The translations under genes and the position numbers were made by a program. This document shows, piece by piece, positions 1 to 9,000 of a DNA stretch of 14,000 nt (position 1 is its first letter; every line of letters begins with the position of its first letter). The notes beneath the pieces are model-generated. The model was not told where the DNA came from. It saw nothing but the letters and a program-made list of their open reading frames with translations, and searched no databases. The DNA is from Symbiodinium natans (taxonomy: Eukaryota; Sar; Dinophyceae; Suessiales; Symbiodiniaceae): the NCBI GenBank assembly GCA_905221605.1, contig CAJNDS010002122.1:263501-277500 (forward strand), given 5' to 3'.

Positions 1-429
1 AGCTGCTGTCTCCTTGAGTAGAAGGCGGAACAGGCAGGTCCGTAGGTTGCAATCCGCCTTGCCCTGCTCGTAGAGCTCGTTCCATTTCATGGACGCCTGC
101 ACGATGGGGCTGAGAATCCCGTGAGAGGCTGTTTCCAAATGCAGGATAAAGCCCTTCTCTTGCCGTAATTCGCTGAGTTCCGCTTCCTGCCGGAGACACA
201 GCCTGGCCATGGCCTCCATGGCTGGGCCCACTCCCGTGTAGCTGCTTTTCCCGTGCCCCTTGTACCAGGTGCCATGGCGACTGCTGGATTTTTTGCCCTT
301 CCCTTTGCCTTTGCCCTTCGCTGGCTGTGCCTCTCGAGGATCTGGGCGGGGACGTTTGGCAGGATGCTCCTCCAGTTCCCTCAAGGTGGGCATGATCGGT
401 CCCAGGATGGCCAGGACCTCCGAGGCCAT
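1..429 (-). CDS. C-terminal linker and helical domain in a +1 frame relative to ORF2 (partial)
   Basis: From an ATG at 429 (frame open from 558) this frame reads as natural protein: MASEVLAILGPIMPTLRELEE, then a basic low-complexity run containing KGKGKGKGKK, then a helical segment with MARLCLRQEAELSELRQEKG and a region ending near CLFRLLLKETAA at the window edge. The original ORF2 frame over the same bases is Gly/Ser/Gln-rich and does not look like a fold. From memory, a Lys/Gly-rich linker followed by a MARL...RQE helix comes directly after the RT and fingers in predicted dinoflagellate LINE proteins, so I infer this is the true C-terminal part of ORF2, separated by a one-base frame change between about 470 and 430. 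A separate small ORF starting at 429 is the alternative. Confidence 0.6.
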   Translation of the reverse strand, partial: MASEVLAILGPIMPTLRELEEHPAKRPRPDPREAQPAKGKGKGKGKKSSSRHGTWYKGHGKSSYTGVGPAMEAMARLCLRQEAELSELRQEKGFILHLETASHGILSPIVQASMKWNELYEQGKADCNLRTCLFRLLLKETAA

Positions 430-3400
430 GAGCAGCGAGGGTGCAGAACTGGAAAATAACAGGACAAACTGGGCCGTGGGTTTTGCCGTTGGCAAAGGTC
501 TTGCGGCAGTATGGGCATTGTTTAGTGGCAGGCAGCAGGAAGGTTTTACAGTGGGGCTCTATTTCCTCAGCAGGTATCCAGATGTCAGGGTGTGCTTTCT
601 GCAAGTGCATCTTGAGAGAGCGAGGGTCATATGGTTTTTGCCCACACCCGCAGCAAGAGTCGCGCAGGAAGTCTGCTTCCTGACTGTTCGGAGTGCGACC
701 TGTCGGCACTGGCAGCATGATGTGTGTGTTGTTACCGTTCCGAAGTGTGAAGGGAAATCTGGGCATGACTGGGACAGCAACAGCGGCCTGCGCTAGCTTC
801 ATGAACTGTATTTGGAACAGTACCTGACAGTTTTGAGAGTGAGCTCTGGCCGCACGTCTGTCAGCAAACTTGGGAGTCTGACAATAGGGACAGCCATGAA
901 GGTAGGTAACGTCCTTGGCATATTGCAGACAAGCATGTTCGGCGTGTGCGCCTGCTTTTTTCCATTCATCAGCATGAGACCCCCGCATGTGAATCTTGGT
1001 GCCTCCTCGTCCAGTAGTCCATTGCCGACAGAGACAGCAATGTTGAGTCAGCTCTTGCCGCAAGTTGCTGAATTGTTGAAGAACTGAAAGAGGAGTATGA
1101 TTGGCAATTGTCTCAAGCATATTCGGCCATTGTATGCATGGGAGGTCAGTGATGCGTTCAGCCTCGGATGTGGTGAGTTCATGTGTTGGGGTGATGGCGC
1201 TCCCTTTGTCGTTGCTTGACTCGGGAGTAGCCTCATGGGCATTCTGTAGGGTGGTGTCCCCTGTGGAGCTGGGGTGTTGGAGGTGGTGTTGCCAGTCCCT
1301 CGAGAGACAGGCATTAGCATAGATGTGTCGCTGCAAGTTTTGCCACGTGTGGAATGGCTTGCTGCACCATCTGCAAATTGGCAGGCCTTGACTACCATGC
1401 GCATGCCGGTCAACTTGCTTCCATTGTTCATAGCCATCCTGGACAGGCGCTGAGTGCTCAGTTCTATGATGTTTCTTGAGTGCCGTGAGCGTAGTGAAGG
1501 TGCGCTCACATTGGGGACATGACAGGGTCAGGTCCTCTGCCTGTTGTGCGGATTCAGCCTGCATCAGTGTGGCAAGCAGGCCGGCAACTCGCTTCTCCTT
1601 TTTAAGGACCAGGCTGTGTATGCGTGCATCATCGGCCTCCAGGTCATGCTTGACGGCCATTGCCTCCTCCAGCTGCTTTTGTGCTATGGCTGTGATGTGC
1701 GCGATGGGCTGCGAAACCCCATGTCTGTCACGTAGGTCCTGATTGCTGATGTGTGTCAGATGCACTGGCATGCTGGTGATGTGCCGCAGCTGCTTGTGTA
1801 CCAGGACGGTGATCCTACGCACAGTGTGGGGCGTCAGTCCTACTTGTGGTAGGCCATAATAGAGGCTGGCCAGCACACATGTTTTCCATAGTCTGATGCG
1901 TAGTTCCAATGGCATCCTCTTGTGCGTCAGGACAGGTTTCAATTTTGCGAACGCAGCCTGAGCAGAGTTGATACGCCTTGTAGCAGTGTGTTCCTCGAGT
2001 CGAGTGTAGCTCAGGACAATGCCCAGGTAATCATGCTTGTCCACCAGGGGTAAGTGCCACACACGCGCCTGGTGCTGGAAGGCAAGGTGCGGCTTGTTTT
2101 CATGCATGACAATGAGGCTCTTCCGCATCCTCCTTGAGTGCGCGCCTCCCAAGTGAAGGAGTACAGCACTCTTTCCAGCCGCAATTTGCATGCCGAGATC
2201 CTCTATGACTTGTAGAGCAAAAGCAATGGCCTTGATGCTTGCCAGTAATTCGCTTCTGTTGCTGAACTGAAGGTGGAAGAGGATATCGTCTGCAAACCAA
2301 GTCGTGTTATCACGGCACCAGTCTTCGCCTAATTTGTGCATGAGTAGAGCAGTGAATAGAGCCCAGACTCTTGGTGCAATTTTACAACCCTGCCTGATCC
2401 CTCGCGAACATCGAATCTCGGCATCCTGTCGTTCATGGCATATGTGGTATGTAACCCCTTGATGCCACTCCAGGATGAGTGTTTGGACCTCGTCGGGAAG
2501 CTTGCTGGCAGCGAGTGCATTTTGCATGTGCTGCGGCTCAAGCCTGTCAAAGGCTTTGGTCATGTCAAGGGAAACGATGATGCCTCCAACCAGGTCCTGC
2601 TGCCTTTCGCCCGCGTGGCGATGGTGAAGAGTCAGCTTTTGGCCGGAGACAAGGTTTTTGACCTCATGGATATGCTGTCCAACTCTGGCGATGGCTTGGG
2701 CCGTTCCCCGCCCCGGCAGGTAAGCAAATTGGGGAAGGGAGTGGAGGGACTGATAGTAAGTCTGCTGATGCTTGTTGGCGATCGCACCCAGTAGCGCTTT
2801 CCCTATAGGATCAGTCAGGCCTATAGGCCTGTATTCGTCGGGGCTACGCCCGCTCTTTCCCGGCTTGAGGAGCAGGCAGAGCCAGGCATCCTTCCATTCC
2901 TGCGGTATGGTAATGACGCCCGCCTGCCATTGAGCCAAGATGGTACGATGAAGGAGGGTGGCCAGTGGACTGGCAGCAAGTTTCCAAGCCTCGCTCGAGG
3001 TGTAGTGCTTGGGCAAGGCCTTATGGCTAGGCAAGCTGGCAATTGCTTTGCACGCCTCTTCCATGGTGATTTGGATGGCTTGGGACGTAATTGGCCGCGT
3101 GATCGTTTCACCAGTGTAGAGGTTTTGCCAGTACGTACTGATAAGACGTAGTTCCTGAGCAGTGGAGAGCAATTGACCCTCCTTGCCTCGCAGGTGCACT
3201 TTGCTTTTGGGAACCTTTGGCGTGAGGCGCTTGATTTGCTGGTGCAGGGCCCTGGCGTCGCCCCGCTCCGCCGCTGCAGTTGCGAGTTTCACTCGCTCCT
3301 CAAGGTAGTGTTTACGCTTGGTTTGACTGTGGTTGCGTATTTGTTTTTGGAGGTCCTTGAATTCCTGCTTGAGGGCGAGAACCCTGTCCTCATTTCCGGG

Positions 3401-4819
3401 TCCTTGTCGTTGCAGTTGCTTGATGTCATGATGACACTGCCACATGCGCTTAACCGGGGCCGGCCTGGCTTCAGCAGGTTCTTTGGGTGTCGGGAGGAGA
3501 AGGATGGTGGACTCAGCTGTTCGATGAAGTATGTCGTTCACGACCTCCGTGTCCCATTCATTGAGCTTTTCGATGTGGCGTTGTACTTGCTCCTGGTAAA
3601 TGAGCGTCACAGTTTTTGAGACGTGGCCTTCATGGCCTCCAGCTTGCCGTGGACGTTCTCGTGGCGGGGGAGCAGCATGAAAGTACTTAGCCGGGATGCT
3701 GGCGAGGATTGGCCAATGCTTTGACCCACCTCTCCAGTCAGCAAGTTTGGTCTGGCACAAAATGTGCGGTCTTTTTGCAATTTGGTCAGTTTGTCTACCC
3801 CGTACTAGGATGTAGTCGACCTGACTTTTGATTTTGTCAGCCTGATCATGTCTGTACGTGGTGTGCAGAGGGTAAGGGTGAAAGGTGTTAAGGGCACGGA
3901 GATCAAATTGGCGCAACAATTGTTGCATTGTAACCTGGTCTTTGGCTTTTGCAGCTTGTCCAGCGCGGTGGACAGCAGAGCCAACTTCAGGGGATCTAGC
4001 CTGTAGCCCTGTATTGAAGTCGCCTGCGATGATGAGCTCATGTCGCTTGGGGCAGTGGGTAAGCTCCTGACGAAGAGCGTCCCAGACTGCATCACGTTCT
4101 GCTTGGGTGCCTGGCTTGTGGTCAAGGGCTTTTTGGTACACATTTAGAAGGGTGTAGACGACGCCTGCAGCCTCCAACCTGGTGCACATTAGACGTCCCT
4201 CCACAACGGCTTTGGTTCGAATGGCTGCTTGCGGAAAACGACGTTTAGATATAAGCGTGAGCAGTCCTGCCTGGTGTGCGGACATACATGAGGCCTGCAC
4301 GTACCAATCATGTGTATCCCAATCGCTTGGCTTGCTCCAATGCGTTTCTTGGATGAAGACTATGTCTGGAGCATGAGCAGCGCCATCTGGCGCATGTAGC
4401 CACTCAAGCATTTCGTGGTAAAGGCCTTGCGCAAGGCCCCCACAATTGTACGTCATCACCGTGATTCTCCTGCGGGTGGGCTCCGGGAAAGCTTCCGCAG
4501 ATCTATGGCGATGGGGAAGTGCTTGTGCGGCGTGCTCGGAGAAAGTAGGGTGCTCAGGGGCAAGAAGAGTCCTTCCTCGATACCTGGCGGCAGTTTGCCT
4601 GTGCGCCTGCACCCAGGCTTTTTGGAGAGACCTCTTTTTGACTATCTGTTCTGCGTGTAGTATGATTGGGCTCTGGCCGCCATGTTTCGCTCCACCACAA
4701 GTATAAGTGGCGGACAGGCTGGAGCTTGGAGCTCCCTCCCGTTGCGGCCTCGGGAGAAACCCTCGGCTTGACCGGGCCAGCAAGAGTTTCGCTGAGACAG
4801 CATATGAACATGATTGCAC
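1..4819 (-). CDS. LINE ORF2: endonuclease, reverse transcriptase and zinc-finger polyprotein (partial)
   Basis: The frame is open from 4819 (after a TGA at 4822-4820) to the left edge, about 1600 codons. The first ATG is at 4456, but it falls inside the first endonuclease strand (TYNCGGL follows it), and the 121 codons before it look coding, with a basic stretch reading VKKRSLQKAW then RYRGR. The true start is therefore probably upstream, non-ATG, or lost. Counting from the ATG, endonuclease spans about residues 1-250, reverse transcriptase about 465-840, and six C2H2/C2HC fingers lie between about 980 and 1331. The protein should nick target DNA and copy the element RNA by target-primed reverse transcription. 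Near 470-430 the coding-like frame moves by +1 (see separate entry), so the last part of this frame, though free of stops, is probably not the true product. The stop lies beyond the window. Confidence 0.88.
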   Translation of the reverse strand, partial: MQSCSYAVSAKLLLARSSRGFLPRPQREGAPSSSLSATYTCGGAKHGGQSPIILHAEQIVKKRSLQKAWVQAHRQTAARYRGRTLLAPEHPTFSEHAAQALPHRHRSAEAFPEPTRRRITVMTYNCGGLAQGLYHEMLEWLHAPDGAAHAPDIVFIQETHWSKPSDWDTHDWYVQASCMSAHQAGLLTLISKRRFPQAAIRTKAVVEGRLMCTRLEAAGVVYTLLNVYQKALDHKPGTQAERDAVWDALRQELTHCPKRHELIIAGDFNTGLQARSPEVGSAVHRAGQAAKAKDQVTMQQLLRQFDLRALNTFHPYPLHTTYRHDQADKIKSQVDYILVRGRQTDQIAKRPHILCQTKLADWRGGSKHWPILASIPAKYFHAAPPPRERPRQAGGHEGHVSKTVTLIYQEQVQRHIEKLNEWDTEVVNDILHRTAESTILLLPTPKEPAEARPAPVKRMWQCHHDIKQLQRQGPGNEDRVLALKQEFKDLQKQIRNHSQTKRKHYLEERVKLATAAAERGDARALHQQIKRLTPKVPKSKVHLRGKEGQLLSTAQELRLISTYWQNLYTGETITRPITSQAIQITMEEACKAIASLPSHKALPKHYTSSEAWKLAASPLATLLHRTILAQWQAGVITIPQEWKDAWLCLLLKPGKSGRSPDEYRPIGLTDPIGKALLGAIANKHQQTYYQSLHSLPQFAYLPGRGTAQAIARVGQHIHEVKNLVSGQKLTLHHRHAGERQQDLVGGIIVSLDMTKAFDRLEPQHMQNALAASKLPDEVQTLILEWHQGVTYHICHERQDAEIRCSRGIRQGCKIAPRVWALFTALLMHKLGEDWCRDNTTWFADDILFHLQFSNRSELLASIKAIAFALQVIEDLGMQIAAGKSAVLLHLGGAHSRRMRKSLIVMHENKPHLAFQHQARVWHLPLVDKHDYLGIVLSYTRLEEHTATRRINSAQAAFAKLKPVLTHKRMPLELRIRLWKTCVLASLYYGLPQVGLTPHTVRRITVLVHKQLRHITSMPVHLTHISNQDLRDRHGVSQPIAHITAIAQKQLEEAMAVKHDLEADDARIHSLVLKKEKRVAGLLATLMQAESAQQAEDLTLSCPQCERTFTTLTALKKHHRTEHSAPVQDGYEQWKQVDRHAHGSQGLPICRWCSKPFHTWQNLQRHIYANACLSRDWQHHLQHPSSTGDTTLQNAHEATPESSNDKGSAITPTHELTTSEAERITDLPCIQWPNMLETIANHTPLSVLQQFSNLRQELTQHCCLCRQWTTGRGGTKIHMRGSHADEWKKAGAHAEHACLQYAKDVTYLHGCPYCQTPKFADRRAARAHSQNCQVLFQIQFMKLAQAAVAVPVMPRFPFTLRNGNNTHIMLPVPTGRTPNSQEADFLRDSCCGCGQKPYDPRSLKMHLQKAHPDIWIPAEEIEPHCKTFLLPATKQCPYCRKTFANGKTHGPVCPVIFQFCTLAAHGLGGPGHPGTDHAHLEGTGGASCQTSPPRSSRGTASEGQRQREGQKIQQSPWHLVQGAREKQLHGSGPSHGGHGQAVSPAGSGTQRITAREGLYPAFGNSLSRDSQPHRAGVHEMERALRAGQGGLQPTDLPVPPSTQGDSS
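460..1522 (-). other. Array of six C2H2/C2HC zinc fingers in ORF2
   Basis: Six finger-like units follow the RT. Finger 1, from C980, is a textbook C-x2-C-x12-H-x4-H (CPQCERTF...HHRTEH). Finger 2, from C1028, is C-x2-C-x12-H-x5-C. Finger 3, from about C1140, is C-x2-C-x12-H-x4-H. Finger 4, from C1189, is C-x2-C-x13-H-x3-C. Finger 5, from about C1268, is C-x2-C-x12-H-x4-H. Finger 6, from C1314, is a short C-x2-C-x9-H-x3-C. Many LINEs carry one CCHC or a few C2H2 fingers at one end of ORF2, so six spread over about 350 residues is many. They probably bind the element RNA or the target DNA; sequence specificity cannot be read here. Confidence 0.82.
1950..3060 (-). other. Reverse transcriptase domain of ORF2
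   Basis: Canonical RT blocks are readable in order. RPIGLTDPIGKAL and FAYLPGRGTAQAI are the N-terminal finger motifs. IVSLDMTKAFDRL is motif A with catalytic D631. GIRQGCKIAPRVWALF is motif B, and TWFADDILF is motif C with D723 and D724 (the FADD form typical of LINEs). KSAVLLHLGG resembles motif D, and HDYLGIVLSY resembles motif E or the thumb start. Numbering is from the ATG at 4456. All three catalytic aspartates are present and the domain has no stop, so this copy could still be active or is recently derived. It synthesises element cDNA at the nicked target. No RNase H domain is apparent after the thumb; zinc fingers follow instead. Confidence 0.95.
3715..4470 (-). other. AP-endonuclease-like (EEP) domain of ORF2
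   Basis: Motifs of the exonuclease-endonuclease-phosphatase fold appear in order, numbered from the ATG at 4456: N4 in TYNCGG, the catalytic glutamate E37 in FIQETHW, NVYQ near residue 105, IIAGDFNTG with D146 and N148, and SQVDYILV near residue 216. The final motif, normally Ser-Asp-His, reads SKHWPI with K246 in place of Asp while H247 is kept. In LINEs this domain makes the first-strand nick that primes reverse transcription. Spacing fits a full-length domain of about 240 residues with no in-frame stop. The Asp-to-Lys change could weaken nicking or be a variant of this lineage. Confidence 0.88.
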
Positions 4820-4940
4820 TCAGTCGCGCCAGGACTTGGGACCTGGCTCGGCTCTTCCTGTGGTTTTTGGGGTAAATTTTGAGGCTATCTTGAAGTAGAA
4901 TTTGGGTTTTGTGCCTATGTGGCCATCCCTTCCATGATAT
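4820..4940 (-). other. Short ORF1-ORF2 junction
   Basis: ORF1 ends with TAA at 4943-4941, and the ORF2 frame opens only after the TGA at 4822-4820. The two frames therefore do not overlap, and a simple frameshift from ORF1 into ORF2 is not possible in this copy. No ATG in the ORF2 frame occurs before 4456. ORF2 would need reinitiation, an internal or trans-spliced message, a non-ATG start, or a removed intron here. Confidence 0.6.
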
Positions 4941-6077
4941 TTAGTGGTGTCGGCATTGGCAGCAGGGTGACTCCACTGTATGCTGGCCAGGGGGGGCATC
5001 CTTATGCTGTGCTGGCCTTGATGATCGGTCGTGCAGGCCAGGACCTGAGTGCCGGCATTTTTTGGCTGCAGACCCTACGATGCTACCATTACGAGCTGGC
5101 TTTATGGCAAGCATGAGGAGAACAGCTCCCAGGAAGCTCAGCGTTTTTCGACCAAAAGCACGCTGGAGGTTGCGTCGCAGGGTGTCGAGCCGCTGCGTTT
5201 GCATCTGAGCATCAGGTATAAGTTCTTCTTCATCAGAGGTCTCACTCCGTTCGGGCCGGTGGTGTCTCTTTCTGCTGGATGAGGAGGAGGCTCGGAGAAG
5301 ATCTGGACTGTCCGAGCGATCCCTGGAAATGGACTGCGGCTCCGGTGAGTGGACATCCTCCATGTTCCATAGCTGCTGCAGCGTGTAGTGATGGGTTGGT
5401 CCTTCATTTGAGCTGGGTGCAGAGCTTGCCGCCGTGGTCGGTGGCGCCTGAGGTTTTGCAATGAAGTCTGGGCGGTCGAGCCGTGGCGGATTCGACTGTT
5501 CGACTTCACTTTCTGATAGGGGTAGTGCCGATATCGACCCTGGGTCCCCCAACTCGTCTGGCGGCGATACTGGTGACATGCCGGGGGTGCCAGGGGCATG
5601 GTTCATCTCCTGCTGCACTTGGCGGGCAGGGGTCCCCGTGAGCTTGTCGTTAGTATCGTCGTCCAGGGTTGGCTCTGCATCTCGTTGCGGCACTCGTTGG
5701 AGCTGAAGACCCTCACCTGGTTGCCAGGCTTGCTCATCGCATGAGCTGCGTGAGGAGCTCGCTGGAAGCGATGACAAGGATGTCATGTCAGGGCTCGGTG
5801 CGTGTTGTGGGTCTCCATGATCCTGGTGCACGGAGGGTCGCCAGGTCTGTGGCTCCGAGTCCGGTGTGTCTCCCCATGGGCCTTCTTCGTCCCACATCTC
5901 TGACTGTTGGCCTTGTTCCGGATTGGTGGCATCTGGTTGCTCCGCTTCGGCACGGTGCGCATGCGTGGAGGTGTTGACTGCCAGGGCCTCAAGCTCCGCT
6001 GCTTCTCGTGCCGCTGCTCTCTGCTCTTTGCCAGGTCGTTGTCCTTGCCTTTTCTTAGAGCATTTGCTGTGTCCCAT
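4941..6077 (-). other. Possible second start inside ORF1 giving a 378-residue protein
   Basis: An in-frame ATG at 6077 begins MGHSKCSKKRQGQRPGKEQR, a strongly basic start that echoes the MGKKMRKRPAGPGK start of ORF1. What follows is an alanine/glutamate-rich helix, then acidic and Ser/Pro-rich sequence. About 40 bases upstream on the minus strand is a pyrimidine-rich tract ending in CAG (around 6116), resembling a 3' splice or trans-splice acceptor. The ORF1 frame remains open across this point, so it may be just a domain boundary. Low certainty. Confidence 0.3.
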
Positions 6078-9000
6078 GGCCAACGTTAACCGGTAGGGAT
6101 GTGGGGACTGGAGAACTGTAGGGGGACGGGGGCGGAGGTGCTTGATCATGGATTGGCAGTGTGGAGATTCCCTGTTTTGGTGTTGTAGAGCACACAAACT
6201 TGCCCACACCGTACACCCCTTGTGCTGGAAAAGATCGCGGTCATCCGAAGATGGGCTCACTGTCACGCCTGTGACGTCTGAGGCAGAATTTACTTCAGCA
6301 GAACCAAGCAGCTGTACTGAGCATCCAGCATCAGATACATCCATGGACGCTCCTGGAGAGATGGATGGCCTCATGGGAATTGGAGGCAGTATTGACTGGC
6401 TGTGATAATCCCACCGGGCGCAGTACGGGCAGTGCGTCTCGGGCAGCCTTCCTTTTTCTGTTGGCTCCGGCCGATTGGCGGGATTATGGTGAAGCGTCAG
6501 TGGACAAAGTCGCTTACTGTCCCTTAGCACAGCTTGACAATGTCCTCCCCTTTCGCGCCTGTCTGGACACTTTCTGACCTGAGAGGGCATCAACACATTC
6601 GTGACAAGGTGTGAATTGCAAGGTTGCAGTTCTTGAGGGTGGCACGGCGCTGTCGCTTGCTCGGTATCATCCAGGCGGGAGGCCAGGCAGATTTGCTTAT
6701 GCATCTCCAGCACCTGCCAACCTGTTGTGAGCCTTGCTAGGTCATGTGGCTCCAAGTCCTTCAGCGTCAGTGCCTCCAGCCTATGCTGGACACTTTCTGC
6801 ACTTTCTTTTCCTAGGAAGTAGGAAATGTATAGCAGGAGCTTTGGTCTGTCATCGGCGAGCAGGGCTTCCAGCAATGCCTGAACATGTTCCTGCTCGGTC
6901 TGGGTTGGCATCTCCTGTTGGTCGGCTGGGCAGACCAGCCTGGGTAAGGAGTATCTGGCACCCGTGCTGGTGAGTAGAATGGGGCATCGTTGTGCATCAA
7001 ACTGCCGTTGGTCTTGGTCAGCGTGAACTCCATCATATGCGGGGATGATGTCCTCGCCGTTGGCTATCCAGTCCTGCGGGAGCGCCACGCCTCGGGTGCT
7101 GCCAGAAACTGAGAAGAGGATCGACATGTGGCAGGCGGAGTACACTGAACTGGGTAGTGGCTTGAGGTGTGTCTGAGCCAGTGCCTCTGCGTTCAAGTCG
7201 GTACACGGTTGGTGGATGGTGCCCATGCAGAGTGTGATCTGCCTTTTTCCAGTGGACACAATTTTTTGTATGTAAGCTCCCCGCTGGATTGTACAGAGCA
7301 TGGGGGGAGTAGACCATTGCAGGCAAGGGCTCCCGACGGTACAGTGATAGACGGCTGCTTTCCGCACAGTAATTGAGATGCACTGATTTCCGCTCTTTGA
7401 GCTCCGACAATCCTCTCTCACTTGCTGCACTGATGTCTCTTTGCCACCACAAGTGTCACGATTATGTGTCACCCCTGCAGGTGAGTGGGATAATTCGTCA
7501 GCGCAGAGGGCTGGTGTGGCGCCGACCTGAGATGAGCGGCTATAGTTGTTTGGAGGTGCACATAAATTGTCAGTCTGAGGTCCAGTCGCAACGACTTCGC
7601 TTCCAGCAGCTGATGATGGAGTTCTCATGTTTGCTGATGGCACATCACTGGTGGGTTGCTCAGACTGCGAGGTAGTATATACAGCGTCATGCGTCACCCC
7701 TCTGAGGACTTGCTGCTCCTGTGCTTTCTGCAGGGCCTGATAGAGGAGGGTTCTCAAGGCATTCTCGGTTGGCTGATTGCCATCCTGAGAACGCATCAGG
7801 ACGTTGTGGATTATGCCATGTGTGCTGGCCTGGTGAAGGCCCAGGGTGATCTCCTCCTTGATCTGTTTCAATGCAGCATCTACAAAGGCCACGGATTGTT
7901 GTGACGACCAGGTTGTGCAATCTGCAGGCATGCCCTGGACAAGTGCCCCTAGATGCTCTTCCAGTCTATGGGCACTGAAAGAGGCGCACCAGTCTGCAGA
8001 CTGGCCCTTGGATGCCGGCATAGGGAAGGAGAGACCGACAGGGGTCCCAGGATGCCGTGGCCTCGGAAGTCTGTATGTTACATGGCAGCTGCTCTCCAGG
8101 GATGGAGTGACACATGGTGTGCTGAGCGACCACCCCTGGCTTTTTGAGCACACTGCAGGTAGGCTCAGCAGCCCCTGCAATCGAGATGCCTGTTCAGGTG
8201 TTACATGCCTGGTGTGGTGAAATCGTGCAAAGCTGCCGGATGAGTGATGGCCTTCAGGACAGGTGTCGCGTTCGACCTTGGTGAGCGGAACGGACAGTGT
8301 AGGGAGGCTGGGTTGGCTAAATGCACCACCGATATGGACATGTATCCTTAGGGAAGCATTGCAGGCAGTAGAAGAAAGCGGTTTTGCCTGATGACACCTG
8401 ACATTGCTGAGCTGGGTGAACATGGAGTGAGACTTGCAAAAGCTCCACTGGAACAGGCAGTTCCGATTGGAAAATCCAGCCCCTGGAGGCAGACCCACTT
8501 TATGTACTCGGCGGGTTAGTGCCTGTCGTTGTCTCCTCAGTTGTGGTAGGTGGCGGTGCCGTCGTAATAGTGCCTCCCTCCGTCGCCGCGCCTGGTAGGG
8601 CATAGATAGACACCCCTGGCCCCGCCGATGAGCTGGTGGAGGGCGCCGGTGTGGCTGCGGTGGGCATGCCCATGGGAGTGCCGACGCCTTCCCTGCTGGT
8701 CCCACAAGGTGGGGTTGCGGTGTGCTCGACGTTGCCGTTGGCGGCGGTGCCTTGGCCATGGGCAGGGTTGGTAGCGGGCTTGCATGAAGGGCTGGCGTTG
8801 CTGTTGTCGTTCCTGTTCCAGCCATGTGCGGTGGACTGGGCATTGTTTCCAATGCAGTCGAGGCAACGGGTCCTGCAGGTCTGGTGGGCAGAGGTCCGAC
8901 CGGTAGGGAGAAGAGGCTGATGTACATGTCATCCGGTACTGTAAGCAGTGCCGGGGGCACTGGCGTGGGAGCGGGTGGACCGTCCTTCCCGATGGGCCGT

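Noticed and set aside
260-796. Plus-strand frame of 178 codons
   Set aside because: Antisense to the zinc-finger and C-terminal coding region of ORF2, with no motif of its own.
4554-4811. Alternative minus-strand frame between ORF1 and the endonuclease
   Set aside because: Less protein-like than the ORF2 frame over the same bases, which carries the basic segment leading directly into the endonuclease.
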